A stretch of DNA of 29,462 nt from an uncultured Oscillospiraceae bacterium (GTDB lineage: Bacteria > Bacillota > Clostridia > Oscillospirales > Acutalibacteraceae): NCBI GenBank assembly GCA_900544515.1, contig UQVI01000004.1, forward strand, positions 1 through 29,462, read 5' to 3'. Both the position numbers and the translations under genes were made by a program. Positions within the stretch are counted from its first letter, which is position 1. Every line of letters starts with the position of its first letter. Below, in pieces: positions 15,378-23,830 of this stretch. The notes below the pieces were generated by a model, which saw only the letters and a list, made by a program, of their open reading frames with translations, was not told the DNA's origin and made no database searches.

Positions 15378-16463
15378 TTAATATTTAATCGGACTGGAAG
15401 CAAGGTACTTATTAACCATAAGAGCTACCTTAAATACAATAGCATCATCAAATTCTCTTAAATCAAGACCTGTGAGCTTTTTGATTTTTTCAAGTCTGTA
15501 AACAAGCGTATTTCTGTGAACAAAAAGCTTACGTGAAGTCTCTGAAACGTTAAGATTATTTTCAAAGAATTTCTGTATTGTAAACAATGTTTCCTGGTCA
15601 AGGGATTCAATTGAACCGCGCTTAAATACTTCCTTAAGGAACATATCACAAAGTGTGGTCGGCAACTGATATATAAGACGTGCAATACCCAGATTTTCAT
15701 AGCTGATTATGGTCTTTTCCGTGTCAAACACCTTACCAACCTCAAGGGCAACCTGAGCCTCTTTAAAGGAATGAGCAAGCTCCTTAACACCTGTAACGCA
15801 AGTACCGATTCCGATAACAGCGTTGAAATAAAACTCAGAAAGCAGAGTATCATTTATGGAACGAGCAAGCTTTTCAAGGTCCTTACTGTCAACGTTCGGC
15901 CTTACCTCTTTTACAAGGGCAATATCGCTTTCATTTACGTTGATTACAAAATCCTTTGTTTTATCAGGGAAGAAATTCTGAATAATATCAAATACAGATA
16001 TTTCAGTCTCCTGTGTGGTACGGATTAAAAATACAACTCTTGTCGCATCATTATTGAAATGAAGCTCCCTTGATTTTATATAGATATCACCAGGAAGAAT
16101 ATTATCAAGAATAACATTTTTAACAAAGTTGGAGCGGTCAAATTTCTCATCATTATTCTGCTTAATCTGGTCAAGTGCAACAGCAATAATCTGTGAATAC
16201 TTACGGCTTAACTCATCTACTCCGTCAACAAACACTGCATATTCAGGACGGATTAAAACATCAAATGTTGTATAAGTTGAATTATCAACACAGGTCTGCG
16301 TACCACTGAATACACCACCGGTAATTACGCCCTTGCGCACCTCGCCGATAATTCCAAGATCACTGCAGGCGATTACTGTACCTGTTTCATCAACAACACC
16401 GATTGTCCTGTCAACCGCTTCACGCATTTGATTTATTATACCTTGAAATAATCTGTTTGGCAT
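15378..16463 (-). CDS. CdaR/PucR-family transcriptional regulator
   Basis: 361 residues from ATG 16463, which has GAGAGGTGG six bases upstream; an upstream ATG at 16508 lacks a ribosome site. The N-terminal half (about 1-130) looks like a sensory domain. The middle contains a CdaR GGDEF-like segment (FYFNAVIGIGTCVTGVKEL, then FKEAQVALEVGK). The C-terminus is a PucR-type helix-turn-helix with NVSETSRKLFVHRNTLVYRL. Family members sense small metabolites (sugar diacids, purines, amino acids) and activate transcription; the ligand here is unknown. It is monocistronic, with its own promoter and terminator, and no catabolic operon is adjacent. Confidence 0.88.
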   Translation of the reverse strand: MPNRLFQGIINQMREAVDRTIGVVDETGTVIACSDLGIIGEVRKGVITGGVFSGTQTCVDNSTYTTFDVLIRPEYAVFVDGVDELSRKYSQIIAVALDQIKQNNDEKFDRSNFVKNVILDNILPGDIYIKSRELHFNNDATRVVFLIRTTQETEISVFDIIQNFFPDKTKDFVINVNESDIALVKEVRPNVDSKDLEKLARSINDTLLSEFYFNAVIGIGTCVTGVKELAHSFKEAQVALEVGKVFDTEKTIISYENLGIARLIYQLPTTLCDMFLKEVFKRGSIESLDQETLFTIQKFFENNLNVSETSRKLFVHRNTLVYRLEKIKKLTGLDLREFDDAIVFKVALMVNKYLASSPIKY

Positions 16464-16542
16464 TTTATCCACCTCTCTTAAGTAAAAAGCAAAGCCGTTA
16501 CAGCACAAAATTGCACAAAAAACAATAACTTTACTTGTTCAT

Positions 16543-16571
16543 ATTATACAAGAGAGTTCACCATATTGCAA
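16543..16571 (-). promoter_or_regulatory. Promoter of the CdaR-type regulator
   Basis: On the minus strand TTGCAA (16571-16566), a 17-base spacer and TATAAT (16548-16543) preceded by TG. The transcript would have a leader of about 70 bases. Confidence 0.75.
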
Positions 16572-16612
16572 CTATTTTAACAAAAAAATTTATATTTTTT
16601 GTAACAGTTGCA
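16567..16612. repeat. Imperfect inverted repeat overlapping the regulator promoter
   Basis: TGCAACT (16567-16573) and AGTTGCA (16606-16612) enclose AACAAAAAAA and TTTTTTGT arms. One outer arm contains the -35 box of the CdaR-type gene. It could be an autoregulatory operator or the 3' hairpin of the pseudouridine synthase operon that ends at 16667. Confidence 0.45.
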
Positions 16613-16666
16613 TAAACAAATTCCGGATACACAATATATAGTAAAATCGGACAATAATCACCATAT

Positions 16667-17383
16667 TTATAGTAATCTGCCATTTTCAATAAGCTGCAAT
16701 TCGCTATCACTAAGGTATCTGCACTCTCCCTCAACCAGAGAATCATCCAGTTCCAGTGCACCCATTTTTATCCTTTTCAGCTCTAAAACAGTAATTGAAT
16801 ATTTCAGAAACATTCTTTTTATCTGATGATACATCCCCTGCTTTATCGTTACCTGTGCAATCCTGTTTTCTTCATCAAGAGCCTTTATTTTCGCAGGCAT
16901 ACATACATCGTTTTTAAGCTCAATACCCTTTTCAAAAGCTTTAACAATATTTTCGTCAAAAGGCTTGTCCAATACGGCAATATATGTCTTCGGAATATGA
17001 TTTTTGGGACTTAAAATCCTGTGGGCGAAATCGCCATCGTCCGTGATAAGCATAAAACCGGTTGTGTCCTTATCGAGTCTGCCGGCAGGGAAAAGGTTTT
17101 TCCTTTTCATCTCCTGCGGCAGAATGTCAACAACCGTCTTTTCACTTCTTCCCTCAGATGCCGATATAACACCCTTAGGCTTATTCATCATTATGTAGAC
17201 AAACTTATTGTACTGTACCGGATTGCCGTTAAAGGAAATTACATCCTTCTTTTCGTCAACCTTAGCACTGATATTATTTACAGTTTTTCCGTTGACTGCA
17301 ATAAGACCTTTTCTGATATAGCTCTTTGCATCATTGCGTGACACATTAAGAGCAACCGATATCACCTTGTCAATTCTTTCCAT
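16667..17383 (-). CDS. RsuA/RluF-family pseudouridine synthase
   Basis: 238 residues. An S4 RNA-binding domain occupies about 1-60 (RIDKVISVALNVSRNDAKSY). The catalytic domain starts at VYIMMNKPKGVISA and has the active-site aspartate in GRLDKDTTGFML. The C-terminal motif YHQIKRMF is intact. The family isomerises a specific uridine in 16S or 23S rRNA; which one is not readable here. It overlaps the DUF4830 gene by one base (TAATG) and ends the FHA operon. Confidence 0.92.
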   Translation of the reverse strand: MERIDKVISVALNVSRNDAKSYIRKGLIAVNGKTVNNISAKVDEKKDVISFNGNPVQYNKFVYIMMNKPKGVISASEGRSEKTVVDILPQEMKRKNLFPAGRLDKDTTGFMLITDDGDFAHRILSPKNHIPKTYIAVLDKPFDENIVKAFEKGIELKNDVCMPAKIKALDEENRIAQVTIKQGMYHQIKRMFLKYSITVLELKRIKMGALELDDSLVEGECRYLSDSELQLIENGRLL

Positions 17384-17847
17384 TACTCACCGTTAAATCC
17401 TACGAGAAAGCCGTTTTCAGCAGAAGTATTGCACAAATCACCGCCGATGAGCACACCGTCGCACACCAGCATATCGGCAACGATTCCCTCTTTTGACTTC
17501 TCATAATTCTTTATTGTATAGGTATAAAGCGTCACCTTGCGTCCCTTATACTCCGTTAAATCAAAGCCCTGATTCATCTGTACCTCGTTATAGTCCGAAT
17601 ACACCTGATTCCAGCTTTGAGGTATTGTCAGCATTTTTTCCTCAAATTCCTCTTCGGTTTCCCAGCCGAACGTAGCAAGATAATTTCGTCTTTCCTCATC
17701 TGTTGACGCACTGATAACAGCGGAAACACTTTTGCTTTCCACCATATGATTCGACACAAAGGTCAGAATAATAACCAGTACACCCGTTACAGCCAGAACA
17801 ATCCCGAAAATCATTTTCGGCTTTAATTTCAAAGTTAACATTTTCAT
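17383..17847 (-). CDS. DUF4830 domain-containing single-pass membrane protein
   Basis: 154 residues. One N-terminal helix (MIFGIVLAVTGVLVIILTFV) is followed by an external domain with the DUF4830 pattern: EERRNYLATFGWETEEEFEE, IPQSWNQVYSDYNEVQMNQG, then GVLIGGDLCNTSAENGFLVG. The function of the family is not known to me. The start is either ATG 17847 or the ATG two codons later. The ribosome site and start codon lie in a perfect inverted repeat (see the separate entry), which may modulate translation after hflX. Confidence 0.8.
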   Translation of the reverse strand: MKMLTLKLKPKMIFGIVLAVTGVLVIILTFVSNHMVESKSVSAVISASTDEERRNYLATFGWETEEEFEEKMLTIPQSWNQVYSDYNEVQMNQGFDLTEYKGRKVTLYTYTIKNYEKSKEGIVADMLVCDGVLIGGDLCNTSAENGFLVGFNGE

Positions 17848-17874
17848 AAGATATCACCTACAAAATATCTTATG
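17845..17874 (-). promoter_or_regulatory. Inverted repeat covering the ribosome site and start codon of the DUF4830 gene
   Basis: CATAAGATAT (17845-17854) and ATATCTTATG (17865-17874) are perfectly complementary over 10 bp. On the minus strand the loop contains the ribosome site GTAGGTG and the right arm ends in the ATG. As RNA it would put the start codon in a stem just after the hflX stop. Confidence 0.6.
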
Positions 17875-17882
17875 ATTAAAAA

Positions 17883-19151
17883 TCAGACAATATAATCTTT
17901 TATTGTATCTAAAAAAGAAATTTCTGCCGTACAATCAAGGAACAGACCCTGCTCAATATATTCCTCACTGTGAATAACGCCAGTATTTCTTATTTTCGCA
18001 GCCAATCCTGCTTTATCAAACGGCAGAAGAAGATTAACCCTTTTCCTTGTTTGGGGCAGTGCTTTTTCAATTGCAAGCATCAGATCGTCAATACCCATAC
18101 CTGTCTGTGCACTGATTTTCACGCACAGGCTGTCACTGTAAGGATATGTTATATCCTCAATATTTTCTGCAATATCACATTTATTAAACACATTGATTAC
18201 CGGAACATCAATGATTCCGCCGTCAAAAAGTGATTCAAGTATGCGGTTGGTCGTTTGAATATGATTATGACATTCTTCACTTGATGCGTCACACACATTG
18301 AGAATGACATCAGCGTATGTTGCCTCCTCAAGCGTTGAACGAAAGGCATCAACCAGCTGATGCGGAAGCCGGCTTATAAATCCGACAGTATCAACAATCA
18401 TAATCTGCTGACCGTCAGGCAGATAAAGCTTTCTTGCCGTAGGGTCAAGCGTTGCAAAAAGCTTATCCTCCTGAAGAACACCTGCATCCGTCAGCCTGTT
18501 CATAAGTGTCGATTTGCCTGCATTGGTATAGCCTACTATGGCAGCCACCTGCACACCGTTTTTCTGTCTTCTCTGATGCTGCATATCGCGTCTTCGCTTT
18601 ACATCATCCAGTTCATTCCTGATATACTGAATTTTTCGTCTGATATGACGCTTGTCCGTTTCAAGCTTTGTTTCACCGGGTCCTCTTGTTCCTATGCCAC
18701 CACCAAGACGTGACAAGCTTGTGCCCTTGCCTGTAAGACGCGGAAGAGAATATTTAAGCTGCGCAAGCTCAACCTGGAGCTTACCCTCCTTAGACTGTGC
18801 CCTGCCTGCAAATATATCCAGTATCAGCGTTGTTCTGTCAACCACTCTTGTGTCAGTGGCATTTTCAATATTACGCACCTGAACAGGAGAAAGCTCGCCG
18901 TCCGCAATAATGATATCAATCTCATTATTCTCGCAGAACTCGGTGATTTCCTGCAGTCTGCCCTTACCTACAAAGGTAGCACCCTCAACCGTATCACGCT
19001 TTTGTATCATCTCGCCGACTACCTCTGCACCTGCAGTGGCGGTCAGCTCACACAGCTCCTGCATGGATACCTGTGCATCATAATCACCTGTATCCACTGC
19101 AATTAAAAGAGCCTTTTCCTGTTTTTCTTCATTTACTAAACCTAAAGCCAT
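17883..19151 (-). CDS. hflX: Ribosome-associated GTPase HflX
   Basis: 422 residues from ATG 19151, which follows GAGTGA; TTG 19163 is an in-frame alternative without a ribosome site. The N-terminal HflX domain includes GKGRLQEI; the glycine-rich connector reads LPRLTGKGTSLSRLGGGIGTRGPGETKLE. The G domain has G1 GYTNAGKST, G3 DTVGFISRLPH and G4 NKCD. HflX binds 50S subunits and splits stalled ribosomes under stress. It begins 14 bases after the PBP stop. Confidence 0.96.
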   Translation of the reverse strand: MALGLVNEEKQEKALLIAVDTGDYDAQVSMQELCELTATAGAEVVGEMIQKRDTVEGATFVGKGRLQEITEFCENNEIDIIIADGELSPVQVRNIENATDTRVVDRTTLILDIFAGRAQSKEGKLQVELAQLKYSLPRLTGKGTSLSRLGGGIGTRGPGETKLETDKRHIRRKIQYIRNELDDVKRRRDMQHQRRQKNGVQVAAIVGYTNAGKSTLMNRLTDAGVLQEDKLFATLDPTARKLYLPDGQQIMIVDTVGFISRLPHQLVDAFRSTLEEATYADVILNVCDASSEECHNHIQTTNRILESLFDGGIIDVPVINVFNKCDIAENIEDITYPYSDSLCVKISAQTGMGIDDLMLAIEKALPQTRKRVNLLLPFDKAGLAAKIRNTGVIHSEEYIEQGLFLDCTAEISFLDTIKDYIV

Positions 19152-19165
19152 ATAATCACTCAAAA

Positions 19166-20551
19166 TTATTTATTAACAAGTGCCTGTAAAACCTTGTTTG
19201 CAATGGGACCTGCAGTCTGTGAACCTGAATTACCCTTTTCGACCATAACAACAAAAGCATACGGATTCTTATCGTCGTCCATAAAGCCGACAAACCACGC
19301 GGTGTTATTTGAATTAATTTCATCAATCTGTGCAGTACCTGACTTTGCACACAGATTCAGCCCCTCATAGTTATAATCGCCGTACTGCTCCTCAACATTA
19401 TATCTTAACATAGATTTTATTTTGCCTGCTGTATCGGCATCAAGCAGCTCTGTCTCACGTTTTGTAAAATTGAAATCAAGAGCCTTGCCTGCTTTATTTG
19501 CAAAGGAGTTTACCAAATTGTACGAAACGGCTCTGCCGTCATTTGCAATAGCACCTACGAGCCTGAGCATAACAATAGGGGGTATACGTGTGTCACCCTG
19601 TCCGATTCCTGTCCAGCCGATATAATCATCGGCATCTCCCTTTTCAAGGAAAAATCTTCCGTTTTCTGAAATAATATCCCCGCTTACGGTAACATTTGAG
19701 GTAAGTCCAAGCTGCTGTGCAGTCTTTGCCAGCTTTTCAGGACCAATCTCAATCGCAATCTGAGCAAATGCAGAGTTGCAGGATTTCGCCAATGCATCCT
19801 TGAAATTCAGTTCACCGTGATATGCATTACACTCAATCGGTGTGCCCTTGCCCGGATCATATTCGCCCACACAGTCAAATGTTCTTTCATAAATATCAGG
19901 TATATTTTCAACAGCACAAATTGCCGTAACAATTTTAAAGGTTGAACCGGGAGTATAAAGTCCTGATAAAAGGCGGTTCATATAGGCACCCTCGTAATAC
20001 GGATTGGTATCAATATCCGACGGCTTGTTCTGAACATCATAGCTCGGAGTTGACACCATACATACAATGTCACCTGTCTTATAATTCACCACACCTACAC
20101 AGCCTGCTTTATAATCGGACAAAGCCTCATATGCCACATCGCATACATCTGCATCAAGTGTCAGCTCCATATCATTTGAGCCGCCGTTTGCCGCACTGTA
20201 AATGCCTGTCAGCAGATTATATCCTGTAAGCTTGGCTTCATAAACATTCTGCACACCGCTTGAAATAAAGCCTGCTGTATCACCTACAGCGTGAAGTGTT
20301 GCCTTTCTTGTGGTGATGGAATCATTATACTCTCTCTGTCCGTCAACCGTTTCCGCAAGGCTTCTGCCGTTACAATCGGTAATCTTGCCTGCACCTGTGA
20401 GCTCACCGTTATAATAAACGTGGCTGTTATACGGCTTCATTACCCACTGATTCCCCTGCGTTACAAGGCTATAAGTAAGAAATCCGAGACCGCCTAAAAA
20501 GGCAATAACAAGAACAAGGAGGAAAAGTCCCCTTCGTGTAATCATTTTCAT
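19166..20551 (-). CDS. Class B penicillin-binding protein (transpeptidase), FtsI/PbpA-like
   Basis: 461 residues, short for a class B PBP, with one N-terminal helix (LFLLVLVIAFLGGLGFLTY) and a small linker domain. The transpeptidase motifs are complete: S203-T-F-K206, S257-C-N259 and K403-S-G-T. It crosslinks peptidoglycan outside the membrane. The gene overlaps the FtsW/RodA-type gene by four bases (ATGA), the standard polymerase-transpeptidase pairing. A compact size and FHA neighbour resemble the FHA-RodA-PbpA cluster of Actinobacteria. Whether it serves division, elongation or sporulation cannot be decided from sequence. Confidence 0.95.
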   Translation of the reverse strand: MKMITRRGLFLLVLVIAFLGGLGFLTYSLVTQGNQWVMKPYNSHVYYNGELTGAGKITDCNGRSLAETVDGQREYNDSITTRKATLHAVGDTAGFISSGVQNVYEAKLTGYNLLTGIYSAANGGSNDMELTLDADVCDVAYEALSDYKAGCVGVVNYKTGDIVCMVSTPSYDVQNKPSDIDTNPYYEGAYMNRLLSGLYTPGSTFKIVTAICAVENIPDIYERTFDCVGEYDPGKGTPIECNAYHGELNFKDALAKSCNSAFAQIAIEIGPEKLAKTAQQLGLTSNVTVSGDIISENGRFFLEKGDADDYIGWTGIGQGDTRIPPIVMLRLVGAIANDGRAVSYNLVNSFANKAGKALDFNFTKRETELLDADTAGKIKSMLRYNVEEQYGDYNYEGLNLCAKSGTAQIDEINSNNTAWFVGFMDDDKNPYAFVVMVEKGNSGSQTAGPIANKVLQALVNK

Positions 20552-21825
20552 TTCTTCTTTACACCTCCGAGATAATTGTAGGTACGCACGTCAGACGCTT
20601 TGATAAACGCAAGCACCGCCCAGCAGCTGAGCATAGAGCTGCCGCCCTGACTTACAAACGGAAGTGTTACACCTGTAAGGGGCAGAACATCTGTAATACC
20701 GAAAATATTAAGGGCTGTCTGGAACAGGAGCATACCTGCACCTGCCACCGCCGAAATAGAATAGAAGGCAGACCTTGCCGCAATGGAGTTCACCAAAGCG
20801 GAAACCGCGATTGCCACAAAGGAAAGCACTAAAACGATACCGAACAAGAAACCCCATTCCTCACAGATAATGCCGAAAACATCATCTGTTGTAGTAAGAT
20901 AATTGTCAAAATAATACCTGATGTTGCCGTTGCCGATACCCATACCCAGCAGACCGCCTGAGGCTATACCTGTTAAAATATGCGTCTGCTGATAGCCTTT
21001 GCCGTATGGGTCCTCCCATATATGGCGGTAGGCTGAAAATCGTGCAGTAACATAAGATCTGTATTTGATAACAATTGCACCGCCGATACCTGCCGACGAA
21101 ACTGCAAGACCGATTGTTTTAAAATCACCTGAATTCATAAAGGCAATAATCAGGAATGTGATAAAGAAAATCAGTGCTGTACCAAAGTCGCGGATAAGAA
21201 TAAGTGCACCCACACAGGCAACGGAAAATGCAATGAATTTAATGATATTTTTTGAGGTCTGTATCTTCTCAAGTGTAGCTGCACCCACAAAGATAAACGC
21301 AACCTTTACAAATTCCGACGGCTGAACTGTGAAACCGCCGATTTCAATCCAGTTCTGTGCACCATGCTTCACCTTACCGATAACCAGATTTATAACGAGC
21401 AGCACCAACGCGGCAATTGCCACTGGCAGTCTCAGCTTCATACAAAGGTCAACATCACCTAAGATGAACACTAAAATCGTATAACCGACAACACCGCAAA
21501 CTGCGATAAGCAGCTGTTTAAAGCAGGAATCAGGGTCAACCGAACCGATAACTGCAAGCCCCACACCTGTTAAAAAGAATGCGATGAACTCCAGCTCAAA
21601 ATTACGCCTGTGGAGCGCTGTATAAAACACAGTTACATAAACCCATTCCAGTGCAATAAAAATACCCATTGATACAAGCATTTTTACCGAAAGGCTATCC
21701 CCTGCCGCAGCCGCACTGTAGCCTGTAAAGGCCTGAAATACTGTTAAAAGCAGCAGCATAGCAAAGTTGTTTATAGGCTTGATATGAGGCACCTTTTTTG
21801 CTTTGCTCTTTACTTGATTTGCCAT
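20548..21825 (-). CDS. FtsW/RodA/SpoVE-family peptidoglycan glycosyltransferase
   Basis: 425 residues with about ten transmembrane helices. Family motifs include KHGAQNWIEIGGFTVQPSEFVKVAFIF, with the catalytic-region aspartate in LILIRDFGTALIFF, and the C-terminal LPLTGVTLPFVSQGGSSML. It polymerises lipid II together with the class B PBP encoded next. GGAGGTG lies eight bases before ATG 21825. It starts 15 bases after the FHA gene. Confidence 0.95.
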   Translation of the reverse strand: MANQVKSKAKKVPHIKPINNFAMLLLLTVFQAFTGYSAAAAGDSLSVKMLVSMGIFIALEWVYVTVFYTALHRRNFELEFIAFFLTGVGLAVIGSVDPDSCFKQLLIAVCGVVGYTILVFILGDVDLCMKLRLPVAIAALVLLVINLVIGKVKHGAQNWIEIGGFTVQPSEFVKVAFIFVGAATLEKIQTSKNIIKFIAFSVACVGALILIRDFGTALIFFITFLIIAFMNSGDFKTIGLAVSSAGIGGAIVIKYRSYVTARFSAYRHIWEDPYGKGYQQTHILTGIASGGLLGMGIGNGNIRYYFDNYLTTTDDVFGIICEEWGFLFGIVLVLSFVAIAVSALVNSIAARSAFYSISAVAGAGMLLFQTALNIFGITDVLPLTGVTLPFVSQGGSSMLSCWAVLAFIKASDVRTYNYLGGVKKK

Positions 21826-21840
21826 AAGGTCACACCTCCG

Positions 21841-22599
21841 TTACTTTTCATAGAATATGAACACACGATCACCAAAGGTAATCAGATCCTCGTCGAATAT
21901 AAGCTGCGGCTGAGAAATAAATCTGCCGTTGAGCTTTGTGCCGTTGTGGCTGTTCAGGTCAGACAGTGCCCAGCCGTGTGATGTAAGGTGAATTCTTGCA
22001 TGCTCACCGCTTACGGTATCAAGCTTAATCTGAATGTCACATTTTTCCCCTCTGCCGATAAGAACATCTTTCTTTCTGAGGTATATCGGTCTGTGCGTTT
22101 TAACATCAACCAAAACGGCATAAGCCACATTGCTGCTCCTCTGATTCAGCTCGGTTGCCGCTGTTCGCATCTGACTTTTCGATTCTGAAGAAACAGCTTC
22201 GGCACATAGGAACTTGAGATTTGTTGAGCCGATTGTTATTACATCACCGTCGGCAATTACACCCTTGCCGTCAATTTTTTCACCATTCACCTCAACACCT
22301 GTTTTGGAAAAGGTATCCGTTATCGTCCAGTCCTTACGCTTTTTGGCAATCACAGCGTGAAAGCGTGAAATATCAGGTGTTGTTAAAACAATATCATTTG
22401 ACTTGCTTTTTCCGATAGAGGTTTCCCAGCGGTCAATATCAATAATCGAACCGCTTTCCTGGTCCACAAGCTGAGCCAGCTTATGAAGTCTCGGCCTGTT
22501 CCTGAAAAGAGATATGATACAGGTTGCAAGAATTATAACCGCAAGTATAGGCAGAACATATCTTAACGAGCTAACCATAACAGCATTTATTTTATCCAT
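21841..22599 (-). CDS. Membrane-anchored protein with two FHA domains
   Basis: 252 residues from ATG 22599 (AAGGAG eight bases upstream). One N-terminal helix (LRYVLPILAVIILATCIISLF) is followed by two FHA domains in the cytoplasm. The first (about 55-130) has SIGKSKSNDIVL, ISRFHAVI and KTGVEVNG; the second (about 175-250) has LIGRGEKCDIQI, SGEHARI and NSHNGTKLNG. Both keep the GR/GK, SxxH and NG residues that bind phosphothreonine, so it may recruit Ser/Thr-kinase substrates to the wall-synthesis complex. No kinase gene is in this window. First gene of its operon. Confidence 0.92.
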   Translation of the reverse strand: MDKINAVMVSSLRYVLPILAVIILATCIISLFRNRPRLHKLAQLVDQESGSIIDIDRWETSIGKSKSNDIVLTTPDISRFHAVIAKKRKDWTITDTFSKTGVEVNGEKIDGKGVIADGDVITIGSTNLKFLCAEAVSSESKSQMRTAATELNQRSSNVAYAVLVDVKTHRPIYLRKKDVLIGRGEKCDIQIKLDTVSGEHARIHLTSHGWALSDLNSHNGTKLNGRFISQPQLIFDEDLITFGDRVFIFYEK

Positions 22600-22657
22600 G
22601 CTTGTCACTCCTTGTACATTATATAGAATTAAAGCTTATTTGGTATATTAATAAAAT

Positions 22658-22678
22658 ACTTTTATTATGAATAAAAGT
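22658..22678. promoter_or_regulatory. Inverted repeat in the divergent intergenic region
   Basis: ACTTTTATT (22658-22666) and AATAAAAGT (22670-22678) are perfectly complementary with a three-base loop. It lies between the FHA operon and galM, which are transcribed away from each other. The FHA side shows a TATAAT box at about 22617-22622 but no clear -35 box. A shared operator is possible. Confidence 0.4.
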
Positions 22679-22688
22679 CAAGAAAGTA

Positions 22689-22717
22689 TTGAATTTGTTT
22701 ACATTTTATCTTATACT
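22689..22717 (+). promoter_or_regulatory. Sigma-A promoter of galM
   Basis: TTGAAT (22689-22694), 17 bases, TATACT (22712-22717). The leader to the chosen galM start is about 25 bases. Confidence 0.7.
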
Positions 22718-22748
22718 AAAAATAACATTACAGAAAAGGATGAAAACT

Positions 22749-23804
22749 ATGAGTATAAAAAAATCTGTTTTCGGTACGCTGAAAAGCGGTGAAACAGTTG
22801 ACCTTTACACAATCACAAATAAAAACGGTGCATATGTATCACTTATGACACTCGGCGGAGGTATTCAGTCACTGAATATTCCTGATAAAGACGGACATCT
22901 CGGTGACGTGGTATTAGGCTTTGACGAGCCTGAATATTACGTTGACCCTGACTTGGGATATCAGGGACTCCTGGTAGGCAGATATGCAAACCGTATCCGT
23001 GATGCAAAATTCACAATGGACGGTGTAGAATACAACACACCGCAGAATCAGGGAACATGGACCCTGCACGGCGGAGGACGTTTCAGCTTTAACATCTGGC
23101 AGGTGGAAGAAACAAGTAATGATTCCGTTACGTTTTCCTTCTTCTCCCCTGATATGCAAGACGGATTTCCGGGTAATTTCAAGCTTACGGTGAAATATAC
23201 CTTTACCGATGATAATACACTGCGTCTGGAATACACAGTTCTTTCTGATAAAAAGACTGTTGCAAATCCGACCAACCACTCCTATTTCAACCTTTCCTGT
23301 GACGGCAGCAAAACCATTGAAGATCATCTTCTTCAGATTAACGCGGATTACTTTACCGAAACAGATGATTCACAGTTGCCTACAGGTGAGCTTGGCGAGC
23401 TCAAGGGCACAATGATGGACTTTTCCGAAATGCATAAAATCGGTGACAGAATTGATGAACCCTTCAGAGCTATTATTGACGGAATCGGCTACGATAATAA
23501 CTATTGTCTTTATAATAAGGAAATCGGCAAACTGGCTCAGGCTGCAATCCTTGCTGATGAAACCTCAGGCAGAAAAATGGAAGTATGGACAGATTTACCC
23601 GGTGTTCAGCTTTACTGCGGCGGCTGGCTTGCAAAGGACGGCAATCCGGGCAAAAAGGATTCCCCTGTTACATACAGACGCGGAGCCGCACTTGAAACAC
23701 AGTTCTACCCTGACTCAGTAAATCACGAGAATTTCCCATCCAGATATGTTGAGGCAAACGAGGAATTTAAAACAACTACAGAATTCAGATTTTCGATACT
23801 ATAG
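22749..23804 (+). CDS. galM: Aldose 1-epimerase (galactose mutarotase)
   Basis: 351 residues from ATG 22749, which has AAGG eight bases upstream; ATG 22740 directly abuts that site. It interconverts alpha and beta anomers of aldoses, feeding the Leloir pathway. Family motifs: LGGGIQSLNIPDKDG, GRYANRI, LHGG, the catalytic histidine in NPTNHSYFNL and the catalytic glutamate in ETQFYPDSVNH. No other galactose gene is nearby; it is followed after 26 bases by the PIG-L gene, probably on the same transcript. Confidence 0.96.
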   Translation: MSIKKSVFGTLKSGETVDLYTITNKNGAYVSLMTLGGGIQSLNIPDKDGHLGDVVLGFDEPEYYVDPDLGYQGLLVGRYANRIRDAKFTMDGVEYNTPQNQGTWTLHGGGRFSFNIWQVEETSNDSVTFSFFSPDMQDGFPGNFKLTVKYTFTDDNTLRLEYTVLSDKKTVANPTNHSYFNLSCDGSKTIEDHLLQINADYFTETDDSQLPTGELGELKGTMMDFSEMHKIGDRIDEPFRAIIDGIGYDNNYCLYNKEIGKLAQAAILADETSGRKMEVWTDLPGVQLYCGGWLAKDGNPGKKDSPVTYRRGAALETQFYPDSVNHENFPSRYVEANEEFKTTTEFRFSIL

Positions 23805-23830
23805 AATACAAATATCAAGAAGGTATAAAA

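Noticed and set aside
16564..16612. A rho-independent terminator for the pseudouridine synthase operon
   Set aside because: The inverted repeat lacks a T-run after the stem and overlaps a promoter, so it is listed as an inverted repeat only.
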